Shown: positions 1-11,148, counted from the first letter of the stretch. The stretch: DNA of 64,000 bases from Mycteria americana (GCF_035582795.1 NC_134365.1:222597887-222661886); one strand, 5' to 3'. Notes: generated from the sequence alone by a model not told the origin. Numbers and translations are program-made.

Positions 1-630
1 CAGAACAAGCATAAAGTGGTGGCTCTAGATCTTCTTGCCATTGTGTGTTGCAGTTACCAAAATTCAGATTCAAATGAACCTTTAGTGGAAGCAAAAGTCC
101 CTCCTGAGCTATTGTGTATATATGAACCGGTTCTGGCTCAGGAATCCCCTGGACCACAAACTGCTGAGGGCTGGGAAGGTGCTTGAGGAGTTACTAAGCA
201 CGCTTGCCCTGTTCTTACATTCTTCTCTTGACACCTGCCTAAGGCCACTTTTGGGGACAGGACACAAGGCCATATAGCTCTGGTCTGCTCCAGAGACCAG
301 GGACCTGTTGCAGGGTTTCCTTCCACATCCACAGAACTGAAGTGGGGCTGGGAACAACCTTGAGGACCCATCTGTCCATCACCCTGCCACAGAGCAGGAG
401 CTGCTCTGTCCAAACCACGCCTGGCCTGGCTCTCCAGGGAGGGGGAGGGTGGGAGGAGGAGGAGGGCATCTCTGGAAGGTGTCTCCAGGGTGCATCCCCT
501 GCCGCCGTCAGCGGGGACCGATGGCGCGGGGCAGAGCTGCATTGCACGCCAGGGTGGACCTGGTGCTGTGAGAGTTAATGTGTCTGAGCACTGAGAAACC
601 CAGAGCCCTCCTGCTCCCAGAGCAGCCCTC

Positions 631-664
631 TCCCACAGGGGAACTGCTCGGGGTCTTCTATAAA
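631..664 (+). promoter_or_regulatory. Candidate core promoter of the OR51-like gene
   Basis: A TATAAA box lies at 659-664, about 2.3 kb upstream of the intact OR51-like coding exon. About 20 bases upstream, at 631-642, is TCCCACAGGGGA, which resembles an Olf1/EBF site (CCCNNGGG) but has one extra spacer base. A TTAATG homeodomain-type motif sits near 568. Olfactory receptor promoters are known to combine EBF and homeodomain sites, sometimes with a TATA box. The strong splice donor at 757 supports the assignment. This is inference; no transcript data are available. Confidence 0.45.
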
Positions 665-689
665 CCCTCTGCTGCCGTGAGCCCTGACG

Positions 690-756
690 GCCAGGAGCAG
701 GCTGCTTCCTTGCAGCAGTGCTGGTGGGAAGCTCAGGGCAGCCGTGAGCCAGGCAG
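690..756 (+). other. Predicted 5' noncoding exon of the OR51-like gene
   Basis: The exon start is placed about 30 bases after the TATA box. Its end is the consensus donor CAG|GTGAGT, with the intron beginning at 757. The segment contains no ATG. Joined to the acceptor at 2963-2964 (ttcgttccag), the first ATG of the mRNA would be that of the receptor at 2985. The intron would be about 2.2 kb. Olfactory receptors typically have noncoding 5' exons and an intronless coding exon. Confidence 0.45.
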
Positions 757-2984
757 GTGAGTGGGCTCTTTGCTCTGTCGTGGAAGATTGCGCGGTGCCC
801 CTGGCCAGGGCTCAGCTGGGTCCCGGCTCCTCCCAGATGTGGACGCGGTCCATGATGCTCGTCCCTGCAGACACCCCTGTCACCCTCCCATGGGCCAGCT
901 CATTCCAGCTACCCGGGGTGGGCGTTGCTCCAAGGAGCTGTGCTCTGTCCCCTTTCCAGAGGGCTGGCACAGAGATGCGAGAGCTCTCAGAGACCCCAGA
1001 CTCGCATGTTTCACTGCCTGCGAAGGGGAATAGGCAGCCCTGCGTCCATTCAGAGAACCACTCTTTATGCTAGAGCAGGGTGCAGCCCCTTTTCCACTCA
1101 CAGCTTCGTGAGGACACTCAGTCTCAGTGAAATCCTGGGGTGCATCTGTGGAATTTGTCGTTTTTGGCAGTACATCAAACTGTAAGAGTTAAAATGAGTC
1201 ATCGCTTAGAAAAGCAACCAAAAGGATTCGCCCTTCTTTTGTGCTCAGGCTTTTCCTGACAGGCTATGACACGTGGGAGCTTAGTATGGACCCGATCTCA
1301 AATTTGGGAGGGTCTTGTTTCTACTGAGGTGCTGAAAATGCACCCTGGCTGCTGAGGGGGAGTAGGAGTCTCCTCTTCCCTCCCGCCAGGACAGCCCCAG
1401 CTCATGCTCTGCCTGCTTAAAACCATGACGCTCCCTTGCTGCAGTGCGTGCTGCAGTGGGAGCGTGCTGTTTTGTTGCATAAAACGTGGATGAGACAAGG
1501 AGGTTCCCCAGTTCTTCATGCACGCAACTGATGCAGCATCCGTCTAGCACAGTGTGTGTAAAGCACTGCCAGACCTCTGGAGGAAGAGATGGGGCGTAAT
1601 TTAGGGCAATTAAAAACAACCTCTCACAGATCCGGTACTCTCAGGGTGGACACTGAACTGGCAACTATGGCTGCTTTAACTGAGCCTGTCAGGTACTCGT
1701 GTCTGAAGATAACCTTCTCCCGTAACTCCTCCTCCTTCCCCTCCATGTAATGCAGGGAATGATCTTTGACGAGCTTCTCTTGAGGACTACAGAAAACTCC
1801 CACACGTTAAAGTCTGTAGCTTTGTGCAAGCCCAGTTCAATCCGTGGAACTTGTTCTGTCTTTGCAGTTATCCAAGGGTGCTGCATTGGGCCAGAAGCCT
1901 GTACGCTGAGACAGGGAAGGGCAGAGAGGTGCTGTGAAATAGAAGCCTTATGAATTTGAGGAAAGAACGGCAATATTTCTGCAATCTTCTGAAAGGACAG
2001 ATAGATCTAGGTATTTTTAAAGGTAATGGTTTTGCAGTTATTTAAGTTGTTTCAAATACTTGTCTAGACTTACAGGTGGATACCCTGTGGTAGGTGGTCC
2101 TTCAAAGACAGGCGTGCGGGCCAAAGTTAGGCATGCAGTGAATGCCTGCAAGTACTCTGGGGAGAGGACTCTAGAGACTACAGTCCTTGAGTCCTGTCCC
2201 CATCCTTCCTGGCAGCATGAGGCAGCATGAGTTTGCAGAAAGAAAAATTTATGCAAAAGCAGATCCATCTCTCCTCCCTGTATTTCTAGTGGGAGGATGC
2301 CCAGAGACATCCTGCTTTGATATGATGTCCTTGTAATTTCCAGCTTACCTTTATCCGTGGTCAATTTACACATGTTGCTTTGTGAGAAATCACTATCCTT
2401 CAGCTTAAGTAGATCTTTTTCCCTCCATGTGTTTGTAGATGGCCTGTGTTTTGTTGGTCTAAAAGGGCCAGGCTCTACTGGTCTCCATTCCTAAGAACGT
2501 TGCTGTATTTCCACAGGCAGACCAGTATCTGATCCATTATCAGCTCCTCTCCTTTCACCGGAGATTCCCAGCAAAGCACAAAATTCAGGATCAGCCCTCT
2601 CTAATTGCAATGTCACGTCCTTCTCTCAATTTGCATTTACACAAGCACTCATGGACTTTTTCAAAAAAACCCCTGTTCATTCCCCTGCTATACCAGGCAG
2701 CCAGAGCTAGATCCTGCCTACGCTGGGCATGCGACACACGCGCGCGTTTTCTGTCTGTGCGTGGTTTCTGTGCCGGTGTGCGTGCAGGGGGAGGTGAGCA
2801 CGCTCAGACTGTTTCCGTACAGCTCCAGGTAAGCTTTGCTGTAGCACGGCTTTGCTGGACATGGTGATGCCTCTGATCCAAGGCTGCAGACTGAAGGGCT
2901 CCCCGACTATCCCTATTTCTTACTGCCTGTGTGTGGTTTGTGACCCTGCTGGCTTTCGTTCCAGGGCAGCTATTCAAGCTCAAG

Positions 2985-3977
2985 ATGGAGCATCCTTGTT
3001 TCATCCTGCCCAGGACCAACAGCAGCCAGACCAGGACCCTATCATTCTTTTTGAGTGGCTTTCCAGCATGGGAAACCACTCAGATGTTGTCTGCTGTTCC
3101 TCTCTGCTCTGTGTACCTCCTGGCACTGCTGGGGAACTTGACTGTCCTTTCCGTCATTAGGGCGGAGCAGAGCCTCCACGCACCCATGTATCTATTCCTT
3201 GCTATGCTAGCTGTGGCCGACCTGGGCTTGTCCACGTCCACGTTCCCAACCATGCTGAGGATGCTGTGGCTGGAGGCCAGAGAGATCAGCTTTGGCTCCT
3301 GCCTTGCCCAAATGTTCTTCATTCACTCCTTCACGGATATTGAATCTGCTGTCATTCTGGCGATGGCGTTCGATCGCTACATGGCCATCTGCCACCCCCT
3401 ACGATATTCCTGCATCCTCACCAACTCAGCGACCACCAAGATATGTGTGGCAATCGTCGTGAGGACCGCCCTTGTCCAGTTCCCACTCCCAATCCTGCTG
3501 ACTCGGCTGTGTTTCACCAGGGTCAGCAAGCTCTCCCATCCCTACTGTTTGCATCCAGACATCATCAAACATGCAGGCTCGGATACGAGGATTAACAGTA
3601 CCTATGGCCTTTTTGTGCTACTCTCCACACTAGGTTTGGACTTGCTCTTTGTCCTCCTGTCCTATCTTCTCATCCTTAAGACCATCCTGAACATTGCAAC
3701 TTGGAGGGAGCGTCTCAAAGCCCTCAACACCTGCATCTCCCATATCTGTGCTGTCCTCCTCTTCTTTATCCCCATGATCTGCCTGTCCATGATGCACCGG
3801 TTTGGCAAAGACATATCCCCCCAGGCCTACGCTTTCACAGCCAACATCCATTTCCTTGCCCCACCCATCCTGAATCCTATCGTTTACAGCGTGAAAACCA
3901 AAACGATCCGGAGACGGATACTGAGGGTGCTCTGCCGAAGAGGGGTCCGCACGTCCAGGGTTGTCATTTACCAGTAA
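2985..3977 (+). CDS. Intact class I olfactory receptor, OR51-like
   Basis: This is a seven-transmembrane odorant receptor of 330 residues that would signal through the olfactory G protein in sensory neuron cilia. Landmarks are a glycosylation site NSS at residue 12, GN at 50-51, PMYLFLAMLAVADLGLS around 68-83 (TM2), C106 and C188 for the TM3-ECL2 disulfide, the DRYMAICHPLRY block from 130, SY at 226-227, KALNTC at 245-250 and NPIVY at 297-301. The motifs and overall sequence fit the OR51 branch of class I receptors. I chose the ATG at 2985 rather than the in-frame ATG at 2931 because a splice acceptor ends at 2964 and the shorter form has normal family length. One oddity is that the ECL2 stretch usually reading ACSDT is AGSDT, so a commonly conserved cysteine is missing near residue 198, and the other ECL2 cysteine (C176) appears shifted. 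Only the family is assigned; the ligand and orthologue are unknown. Confidence 0.92.
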   Translation: MEHPCFILPRTNSSQTRTLSFFLSGFPAWETTQMLSAVPLCSVYLLALLGNLTVLSVIRAEQSLHAPMYLFLAMLAVADLGLSTSTFPTMLRMLWLEAREISFGSCLAQMFFIHSFTDIESAVILAMAFDRYMAICHPLRYSCILTNSATTKICVAIVVRTALVQFPLPILLTRLCFTRVSKLSHPYCLHPDIIKHAGSDTRINSTYGLFVLLSTLGLDLLFVLLSYLLILKTILNIATWRERLKALNTCISHICAVLLFFIPMICLSMMHRFGKDISPQAYAFTANIHFLAPPILNPIVYSVKTKTIRRRILRVLCRRGVRTSRVVIYQ

Positions 3978-4389
3978 AGCCAATGTGACGGTCGCTGCCA
4001 ACTGTCTTATGCAAGGTTCAACACCCAAGAAGACCAGCCAGGAGAGGGCACATGCCAAACTTCTGCCAATGTAAGGATATGTGGCAAGTAAGGCTATAAG
4101 GAAGGTAAAAGGCATATGGAAGGCAAAGGATACATAGATACCTGCAATGTAAGTACCATGATTTGTAAGGATATTTGGTTAATGGCTCTTCAACAGATAA
4201 ACAGAGGCAAAAGACAGGAAAAATAACAAACCACACCTACATACACAAACCCAAAACCCCAGGAGATAACAGAGACAATAACATAGACCACAACCTTCAG
4301 GTCAGTGACTGAGGAGCGGATGGAGGAGCCAGGAGGAAAGAAGTTGAAGCAGAACTTCTGAGAAGAGGGAAAGAAAATTATCATGAGTC

Positions 4390-4745
4390 CCCTGGGAAAG
4401 AGCAGACTTAGTGCTGGATATTCAATGGGGCTTGTGTAAAACTTTGTATGGGATGATTTAAGGGACTTGTGGGACTGTGCAAAATGTATTATGGGATGTT
4501 TAGGAGAAAGACCAAAGGGGAGGGACAGGAGGGATCCAGGTGGATTGGGAAGGAACCAGCGTGGGAAAATGGAGTGGGACTGGTAAAGGGGCTGATAGAG
4601 TGTAAACAAGTTGCTGGTCAATGCGCTCTCCAGGCCATGCACCTGATCACCGCAGCCTGTCCTGTCTGCTCATTAAACTCACTTCTGGATCTTTTCTGAG
4701 TGACCTTACTGTCTGTGTACAGGGGTACACATGTGGGATTTGGTG
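4390..4745 (+). repeat. Diverged repeat, possibly LTR-like, 3' of the OR51-like gene
   Basis: The stretch containing GGGACTGTGCAAAATG and ATTATGGGATGTTTAGGAG (about 4455-4510) has a diverged counterpart near 44865-44905, also about 0.4 kb downstream of an OR51-like coding end. An ATTAAA followed by CACTTCTGG near 4671, and a run of short GTCTGG/GTCTAGG repeats beyond 4800, look like the end of an avian retroviral LTR. No target duplication was found, so the boundaries and family are uncertain. It may instead be flanking sequence duplicated with the receptors. Confidence 0.35.
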
Positions 4746-6229
4746 ACAAACAACAAGCTGGACTAACTGATGCATGGGAGGAGACCAGAACCCAGAAAGA
4801 CCCAAGGCTGGATCTGGAGAGTGGACAGATGGGTCTAGGGTCTAGGCATGGATCTGGACATGCTTCTGGTCTGCTCCAGGATTCGAGGGACCCACGGACA
4901 CAAGAGTGACTGTGAACAAAGTGGGCGAGGGTCATGTCCTGTCCTGACCAGCCATTGAGGAGGAAAAGGGTTGGGTCGTGCTGGTCATGTCTACGAGAGC
5001 ACTGCTGGTGTCAGCGTGGGTGCCAGGGCAGGCACTGCTCTCTGTGACAGTCCTTTTGGCCACCTGGGACCATGTGTGGCCCTAGGGAGACCAGGCTGGT
5101 CACTGAACATTCAGCCTTGGTCCATTCTATGTGGAGGATGAGGGCCATCAGGAGCAGAGGGGGCCGGGTCTGGCAAGGTTCACCCTCTACAGACACAGCT
5201 GGACTGACATCCCAAACAGGGGACCGATAATAGGAGCAATCCCCCCAGGTCTGCAAGGGGAACCCTTTATATCAAGCAATGGCTTTTGGACTCTCAGACA
5301 TTAACCGAAAGTTCTGTTTTCTCTTTAAAACACAAGTGCTTTCCTCCCTAGGTTTTGCTTCGTTTCACCTGGAGCATTTTGCCTGGGTTAGGCTACAACG
5401 CCAGATTTCTTGAAATAACTGTCATTCCTGAATTAGCATGCACTAATTAGTATGCTGGAGTTTCCATAAGGCACTGCAGCACAACGCCTCCTCAGACTGG
5501 CTCATTTAGACTCAGAAGATTGATTTCTTCCCACTTGAGCTGATGGGGTAGGGCTGTTTCAAAAGGAGCTGTTCTCCTCCCGCTGACCCAGAGGTGCGGG
5601 CACTGTAGAAACTGACTGCCCTTGGAAGAACATTTTGAAACAATTAAACATTTAAGAACTGTTCCCATTTTCTGCCAGTGTTTGTTATGGGCTGTGCACC
5701 CAGCACAGTAACGAGTAAGATCAACATGTCCTTGGGAGCACTGTTACTGGGAGCTATAAATATTTTAAAAAGTGGTCCAGTGGATTCTCCCAGCCTTTCC
5801 AGGCTCAGACCCCGTGACATACATCTGTATAACACATGAAGACACATATATGCATCCTCCTATGTATAATGAAATTACAAGCCCCGGCTAAAGACCCTGG
5901 AGACCAGTAATTCTGCTTCTTCCAGTACTGAAGTTTTGGGTTGTTCTGGTGAGAGCTTCAATCAGACAACCTTTGCCCGAGAGCTGCTTGGCGGAGCCTT
6001 GCTCACGGATGAGACCTCCTGTCCCCAGCCTCAGAGCTGTCCTCAGACCCTCTCCCTCGGGGAAAAGCTCTGCAGCATGTTGTGGGCGGCAAAGCTCAAA
6101 AAGCAGCAAGGTAAATTCACAGGAGAGCAATCCTTTGACACCAAAATAGCCTCTCTGGCTGAGGAGCCCCCGTGCTCTTCTGCGTTGAGGAGCACCGCTG
6201 CATCTTTGCCTTGTGCTTAAACCCTTCCC
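4746..6229. other. Intergenic, no gene recognised
   Basis: No conserved coding motif is visible on either strand. The first part (about 4790-5250) is rich in short GTCTAGG/GGATCTGG-type repeats. The remainder is unique-looking, AT-balanced sequence. Confidence 0.5.
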
Positions 6230-6660
6230 CAGGGACCTGCTGGTGGCCAGGCTGTCGGGCTAGAAGCCAGCTCCTCGCAGCACCCGCGATTTGCCGCGGG
6301 CTGAGCTGCGCCCGGCCGCCCCGGAGCGAGTCCATCGCAACCTGGGAGCCCCGAGGCACCGGCGCGGCCGGAGCCAGCCGGGAGCTTTGGCAGCAGCAGC
6401 GGGGAGGTGTACGATGCCAGGGCCCTGCAAACTGCCCCTCCCCTTCCCCGGGGGTCTGCCACAGCTCAGGCCGAGCACCCCCCGGCTGCCTGCGGACCCC
6501 CCCGGAGGCTGCGGGCGGGCGGAGCGCGGCTCGTTGCTTCCCTCTGCTGGGTGCTGCGGGGCGGGATGCGGGGTGCGGGGTGCGGGGTGCGGGGTGCGGG
6601 GTGCGGGATGCGGGATGCTCCCGGTCCCCGCCGCCGCCAGGCCCCGGTGGCCTCAGCCCA
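6230..6660. promoter_or_regulatory. CpG-rich patch, possible regulatory element
   Basis: This block is strikingly rich in G, C and CpG (for example GCGCCCGGCCGCCCCGGAGCG near 6308) compared with the AT-rich flanks. On the - strand a CTCF-like core CCAGCAGAGGGA sits at about 6539-6551. The heptamer repeat at 6563-6618 lies within it. Open frames through it on both strands show no family motif and look like GC-driven chance frames. It could be a CpG-island promoter, an insulator or simply a GC-rich repeat. The function is inferred from composition only. Confidence 0.35.
6563..6618 (+). repeat. GGGGTGC heptamer tandem repeat, G-quadruplex prone
   Basis: There are eight consecutive 7-bp units: GGGATGC, five GGGGTGC, then two GGGATGC. 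At least four G-runs of three or four are separated by three-base loops on the + strand, which is the classic pattern for a stable intrastrand G-quadruplex. Confidence 0.85.
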
Positions 6661-8412
6661 CGGTGGGGAGCAAATCATGCAAACAAGGGGGAGGGGGGGC
6701 ATATCTCCGCTTAGGAGACCACAAATGAGAAAGCAAATCTGTGGGGTCACACAGGTTGCCCCATGCCAGACTCGCCCCATAGGTTCTGTGTCCTATGTCA
6801 GGACCTTCACAGAAAGGTTGTTTCTCCTTTTTTTTCTTCCTTTTCTCATTCTCCTCCTTTTACTGAAGCAGGGAGACAGTGCAGAAGTAAAGTCTCCATG
6901 AGAGGGTCCTCACCTGAGTGGCTTACTGAAGGCACTTTGCAGAGGAAACCCGCTTAAGCCTCTGTCAGAGAAAGGATGCATGTGCACAGAGACCTGCACA
7001 CCACACCCCCCCCCCCGAATACGGCTGCTGCATTCAAAAGGTGGCTGTGCTTTGGCTTTGAGACTTCTAGGTTGAAAACCCAAAAGCTGAGGAGCTTAAT
7101 ACCTGTGCCTGCTTTTCAGACCTGAGCCGTAGCTTGCCACCAGTGTGGGACAGGAGAGAGGACAGGAACCCCTGAAAGCTGCTGGACAATGACAAAACCT
7201 GCTGTCCTTGGGACTGCCCTAGGTCCTGGTCCCTGTGTGCAGGGCGAGAGAGAGAAATGAAGAGAGAGCAGCCCCCCACCCTGAGACCCTGTGAGATCTA
7301 TGCGCCCCTGACTCACCCCCAGGGAGGGACACCCAGGTTAGGTGTGGGACATGGATAATTCCAACTTTACCAGTATAAAATTGATTTTCAGGCATTAGAA
7401 AGCGTTAGTTTGCCTGTGCCACAGATATCTCAAGTGGGTCACTGAGGCTTGAGGACCTTATTTAATTAAAACCATGAATACTTACACTAGAGTCAATCTG
7501 AGACGGGGGTTATGTGCTACAATATCTGTGCTGGACAGCCATAAGGCATGCACATGCCAACAGCCGGTGACAATGACTTTTTGCAAATATCCCAGTTTGG
7601 GGGGCCTGAAAATCTAATATTGAAATGTTGATTCCCAAGATGTCAGGTCACAATTTTCCTGAGAAAGAAAAGGGAAAAGAAAGAAAGGCAGGAGAAAGGG
7701 AAAAGAAAATATCTAGCGGGAAAAGAAAATATCTTTCTGAAAAAGAAAATATCTGGCTAAAGTCATTCTGTCTGCTTTTATTTCAGAAACTAAATCTAGA
7801 TTTAGTGCTTAATTTAAGGTACCCAAGTTTGACTTTCTTCGTACTTTTATTAGTTTCCCTTCCCCCACAACCCCTTTCTGCTCACCCACTTGTTGACCAT
7901 TCCCACTCTTTGTTAATATTGGATTTTCTTTTTATGCCCCCAAAGAGAGTCCTCACAGAGCGCAAGCCAACGCTGAGCATTCAGACCAGGAATGGCAATG
8001 AAAGCCTGCTGCAGAGAGCAGACACATTTACTGTATTAATCACCCTGGTGCTTGAAGCAGCGGTGCTTGAACGCCCACAGAGGCAGGCAGAGCAAGGCTA
8101 GCGGCAGTGACTGCAGCAGATCCTGTGTCATCTCAGTAGGGCTGGCTGGAGGAGGTCAGCATCACGCATCCGTGTGCCTTCAGCCATCCCACCTCATCCC
8201 AACCCCGCTGCGAAGGAGAAGACACAGCACTCCGAAGGCTTTGTGCGCTCCGTCCCATGCCATAATCTGCGGAGGCAACGGAAGGTAATCTCTCACCAGG
8301 CAGCTCACATTAAAGGAATTCCACTCAAACCCCCATTAATTTTGTATACTTTCCATCACATTTGTCCGAGCAGCACAGACCAGAGCTCTGCTGCTCCCAG
8401 CTGCATGTGAGC
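6661..8412. other. Intergenic, no gene recognised
   Basis: Nothing coding is supported. Local features are a pyrimidine tract near 6823-6860, a run of C around 7003-7016 and a purine-rich AAGAAAATATC repeat near 7660-7760. Confidence 0.5.
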
Positions 8413-8443
8413 CCCATGGGGACTCAGAGGGAGTGTATAAATA
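8413..8443 (+). promoter_or_regulatory. Candidate core promoter of the OR52-like gene
   Basis: CCCATGGG at 8413-8420 matches the EBF/Olf1 core CCCNNGGG and is followed by TATAAATA at 8436-8443. A TTAAT homeodomain-type motif lies near 8335. The arrangement resembles that upstream of the OR51-like gene (EBF-like site, TATA box, short leader, strong donor). It lies about 1.8 kb upstream of the OR52-like start codon. The assignment is inference from motifs and spacing. Confidence 0.5.
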
Positions 8444-8470
8444 TCGCCACCTCCCTGCCCCTCTCCGCAG

Positions 8471-8513
8471 GTTCAGAGGCAGATATCCTCATTCCTGGCT
8501 GTCGCGGGAGCTG
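8471..8513 (+). other. Predicted 5' noncoding exon of the OR52-like gene
   Basis: The segment ends in a strong donor, GAGCTG|GTGAGTT, with the intron starting at 8514. It lies about 30-70 bases downstream of the TATA box. It contains no ATG, nor does the part of the coding exon upstream of 10207, so a spliced mRNA would start translation at the receptor ATG. An acceptor-like pyrimidine tract ending at 8470 (ctctccgcag) leaves open that this is a second rather than a first exon. Confidence 0.45.
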
Positions 8514-10206
8514 GTGAGTTATTTGCAGTAGCTGTCATTTGGCAGGTTTCTGTGGTTGAGGTGCCTGATTTGAACTAGAAGGTAAAATTCTGCAGTTGGG
8601 AGAAATTCCCCCAGACCACTCCTATCTGCAGCTTTAGTCTCTGAGATGAGAAACACCATTTTCCAGGCAGGGTTTGTCGTGTAAATGCTGCTGCTTTGGC
8701 TCCAGGGTCCTTCTCTGACCTGAAGGGTTTGCTACCTGCAGCAGCTGCCTGCAGGAGCGTTCCCCAGGCTCCACCTGAATCAACATTTCATGCAGATCAC
8801 AGCCTGGCTCTAAAAAGCTGGTGTCTACCTGATGACCTTATGCTGCCTTTCATGTATAACTCCCAACAGGGGGACTGGGATGTGCGTTCAAAGAAGCAGA
8901 ACACTATCAGCAAAGGTTTCTGCTATCATCACCAGACAGGCTATTGCCAGTCAAAGCAGCCGGACGCCTAGCCCTGACCACCCACTGTCTGTGAAGGGTT
9001 CATGGCTCTTCTTCGCATTTCGACTAGTTTGGCTGATGCTGCCCTCATGGGTGGCTTTGTTATTTCTCTGGAAATACTGCAAATCACCTTCTGGGTAGGG
9101 CTGAGCAACCTGCAGAGCAAGGGGAAGTCCCAAGGTAGCACCAAGGAGAAAAGCTGAAGCGGTCCCTGGCGTGCACAGAGAGGACAAACCCTGTGCATGT
9201 TGGGTCACCGGAGGATTTGGGCTTGTTGGGTGCACATCTGGTGGCAGATGTGGCCAGCTGAGACCAGATAGGAAGATGTGACAGTGTGGGGCAGATTACC
9301 CTCGGGCAGCACCGCTGGGTTGTATTTCACCCAGCTGCAGTGCAAATGCAGTGGGGCAATTTGCAGCACCCCGTTATGCAGTGGGGCAACCCTTGGGCTC
9401 TGACATGAGCAAACACTGACGATCCTGAGCTCCTCTGTGCAAACTCTGTGCCAGGATTGCACAGCTTTCCTATCAACGGCCATGCTCTGCCTTAGACCTT
9501 CGTTTCTGAATTTGCTTTAAAATTCGGCAGCTGTTCTGCCGTCCCCAGCACACGGTCATTCCCTGAGATCACGTACTCTGAGGGGTGCTGATCTGCCCCT
9601 CTGCTTTGCTCTGCACAGGTTCGTGGATCATCCTTTCATATCGATGCCACGCAGCCATCAGTAAACAGCCTCGTTGCCCTGGATGCTGTGCAAGCCTTCC
9701 CTGCCTTGCAGGGATCCTCGTCTGCCGTCATGAAAAATGTGCTGTGAATGAGTGAGGAGAGAGGTGAGGTGGCTACTGAAAGAAATACCATGTTGTATAA
9801 AATCAGTGTGAGTCAGTCCCAACTTGTCTCCTGCCTCATATGCTTTTGGGTGCTACAGAACAAGAGCACAGTAAATAACCGCAATTGGAGCTGGAGGAGC
9901 TGGGTTCCTGGGTCCTTTGCCAAGCTTGTGACCTTTGGTAAATCCCTTTGCTGGATTTCAATATCTGAGTCTACGAAATACACTTTTTAATTTAATTTAT
10001 TACTTGATTTGGAGTCAGTATCTCAAGCATGCTTCTCCGATGTGTGGGGGAATGATTTTTTTTAAAACACTTTGGGATCCAGACAAATAAAGTGCTCTAG
10101 GGAAAATCGGGTGGTTTTTTCTGTATTATGAACTGTGCTCCCCTCCTCTTCCCCTATTTTCACATACAGGGAAGGGAGCCCAAACTAATTCAGATATCAT
10201 CCCACC

Positions 10207-11148
10207 ATGGCAGCTCTCAATCAAAGCAGCTTGCAGCCTGCCTCCTTCCTTCTGCTGGGCATGGCAGGCCTGGAGGACCTGCACACCTGGCTCTCCATCC
10301 CATTCTGCCTGATGTACATCGCGGCACTCCTTGGCAACTTCATCCTCTTATTTGTCATTGTGATGGAGCGAAGCCTCCACGAGCCCATGTACCTCTTCCT
10401 GGCCATGTTAGCGGTGGCAGATCTCGTGTTATCCTCCTCCACAGTGCCCAAAGCCCTGAGCATATTCTGGTCCCTTTCCAAGGAGATGTCTTTCCCCGCC
10501 TGCCTTACCCAGATGTTCTTCACACATGCGAGCTTCATTGCAGAGTCGACCATTCTGCTGGCCATGGCGTTCGACCGGTATGTGGCCATCTGCAACCCCC
10601 TGCGATATGCCACAGTGTTCACACACTCGGTGATAGCCAAGATAGGGCTGGCTGCAGTAGCCAGGAGCTTTTGCGTGATGTTCCCAACAATATTCCTCCT
10701 TCAGAGGCTGCCATACTGCAGGCACAGCATCATGCCGCACACCTACTGCGAGCGCATGGGCATGGCCCGGCTGGCCTGCGCCGACATCTCCATTAACATC
10801 TGGTACGGCTTTGCCACCGTCCCAGGCGTGGACATTGTGCTCATCGGGGTATCATACGTCCTCATTCTCCGGGCTGTCTTCAAGCTCTCGTCCAAGGATG
10901 CCCAGCTCAAGGCAGTTGGCACCTGCAGCTCTCATGCCTGCGTTATATTAATGTTCTACACACCAGCATTTTTCTCATTTTTCACTCATCGGTTTGGCCG
11001 CAATGTCCCCCACCATGTTCACATCCTGTTGGCCAACCTCTGTGTGCTTCTGCCACCCATGCTAAACCCCATCGTCTACACTATGAAAAACAAACTCGTT
11101 CGAGAAAAGGTGTCCCAAGTACTCTTCAGGACTGGGCAAGTGCAGTGA
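10207..11148 (+). CDS. Intact class I olfactory receptor, OR52-like
   Basis: This is a 313-residue seven-transmembrane odorant receptor. The start codon is in an optimal context (CCACCATGG), 37 bases after a good splice acceptor (tttcacatacag, ending at 10169). Landmarks are the glycosylation site NQS at 5, the OR52-type GLEDLHTWLSIPFCLMYI from 21, GN at 43-44, SLHEPMYLFLAMLAVADL (TM2), C99, the DRYVAICNPLRY block from 123, ECL2 cysteines C171, C181 and C191, SY at 216-217, the CSSHACVILMFYTPAFFSF region (TM6), HRFGRNVPHHVHILLANL and NPIVY at 287-291. All family-critical residues are present, so it is probably functional. An AATAAA at 11797-11802 is a possible poly(A) signal. The OR52 subfamily call is confident; the ligand and orthologue are unknown. 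Confidence 0.94.
   Translation: MAALNQSSLQPASFLLLGMAGLEDLHTWLSIPFCLMYIAALLGNFILLFVIVMERSLHEPMYLFLAMLAVADLVLSSSTVPKALSIFWSLSKEMSFPACLTQMFFTHASFIAESTILLAMAFDRYVAICNPLRYATVFTHSVIAKIGLAAVARSFCVMFPTIFLLQRLPYCRHSIMPHTYCERMGMARLACADISINIWYGFATVPGVDIVLIGVSYVLILRAVFKLSSKDAQLKAVGTCSSHACVILMFYTPAFFSFFTHRFGRNVPHHVHILLANLCVLLPPMLNPIVYTMKNKLVREKVSQVLFRTGQVQ

Noticed and set aside
3630-4115. 161-residue frame on the - strand opposite the OR51-like gene
   Set aside because: It is the antisense shadow of conserved receptor sequence. Similar antisense frames occur opposite the other receptor copies, and none matches a protein family.
6172-6901. Long overlapping frames in the CpG-rich patch
   Set aside because: GC-rich DNA lacks stop codons by chance. 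The predicted peptides are Gly/Arg/Pro/Cys-rich without any domain and cross a tandem repeat.
10128-10796. 222-residue + strand frame overlapping the OR52-like gene
   Set aside because: It is a frame-shifted reading of the same gene with no family motifs; the receptor frame has all of the hallmarks.
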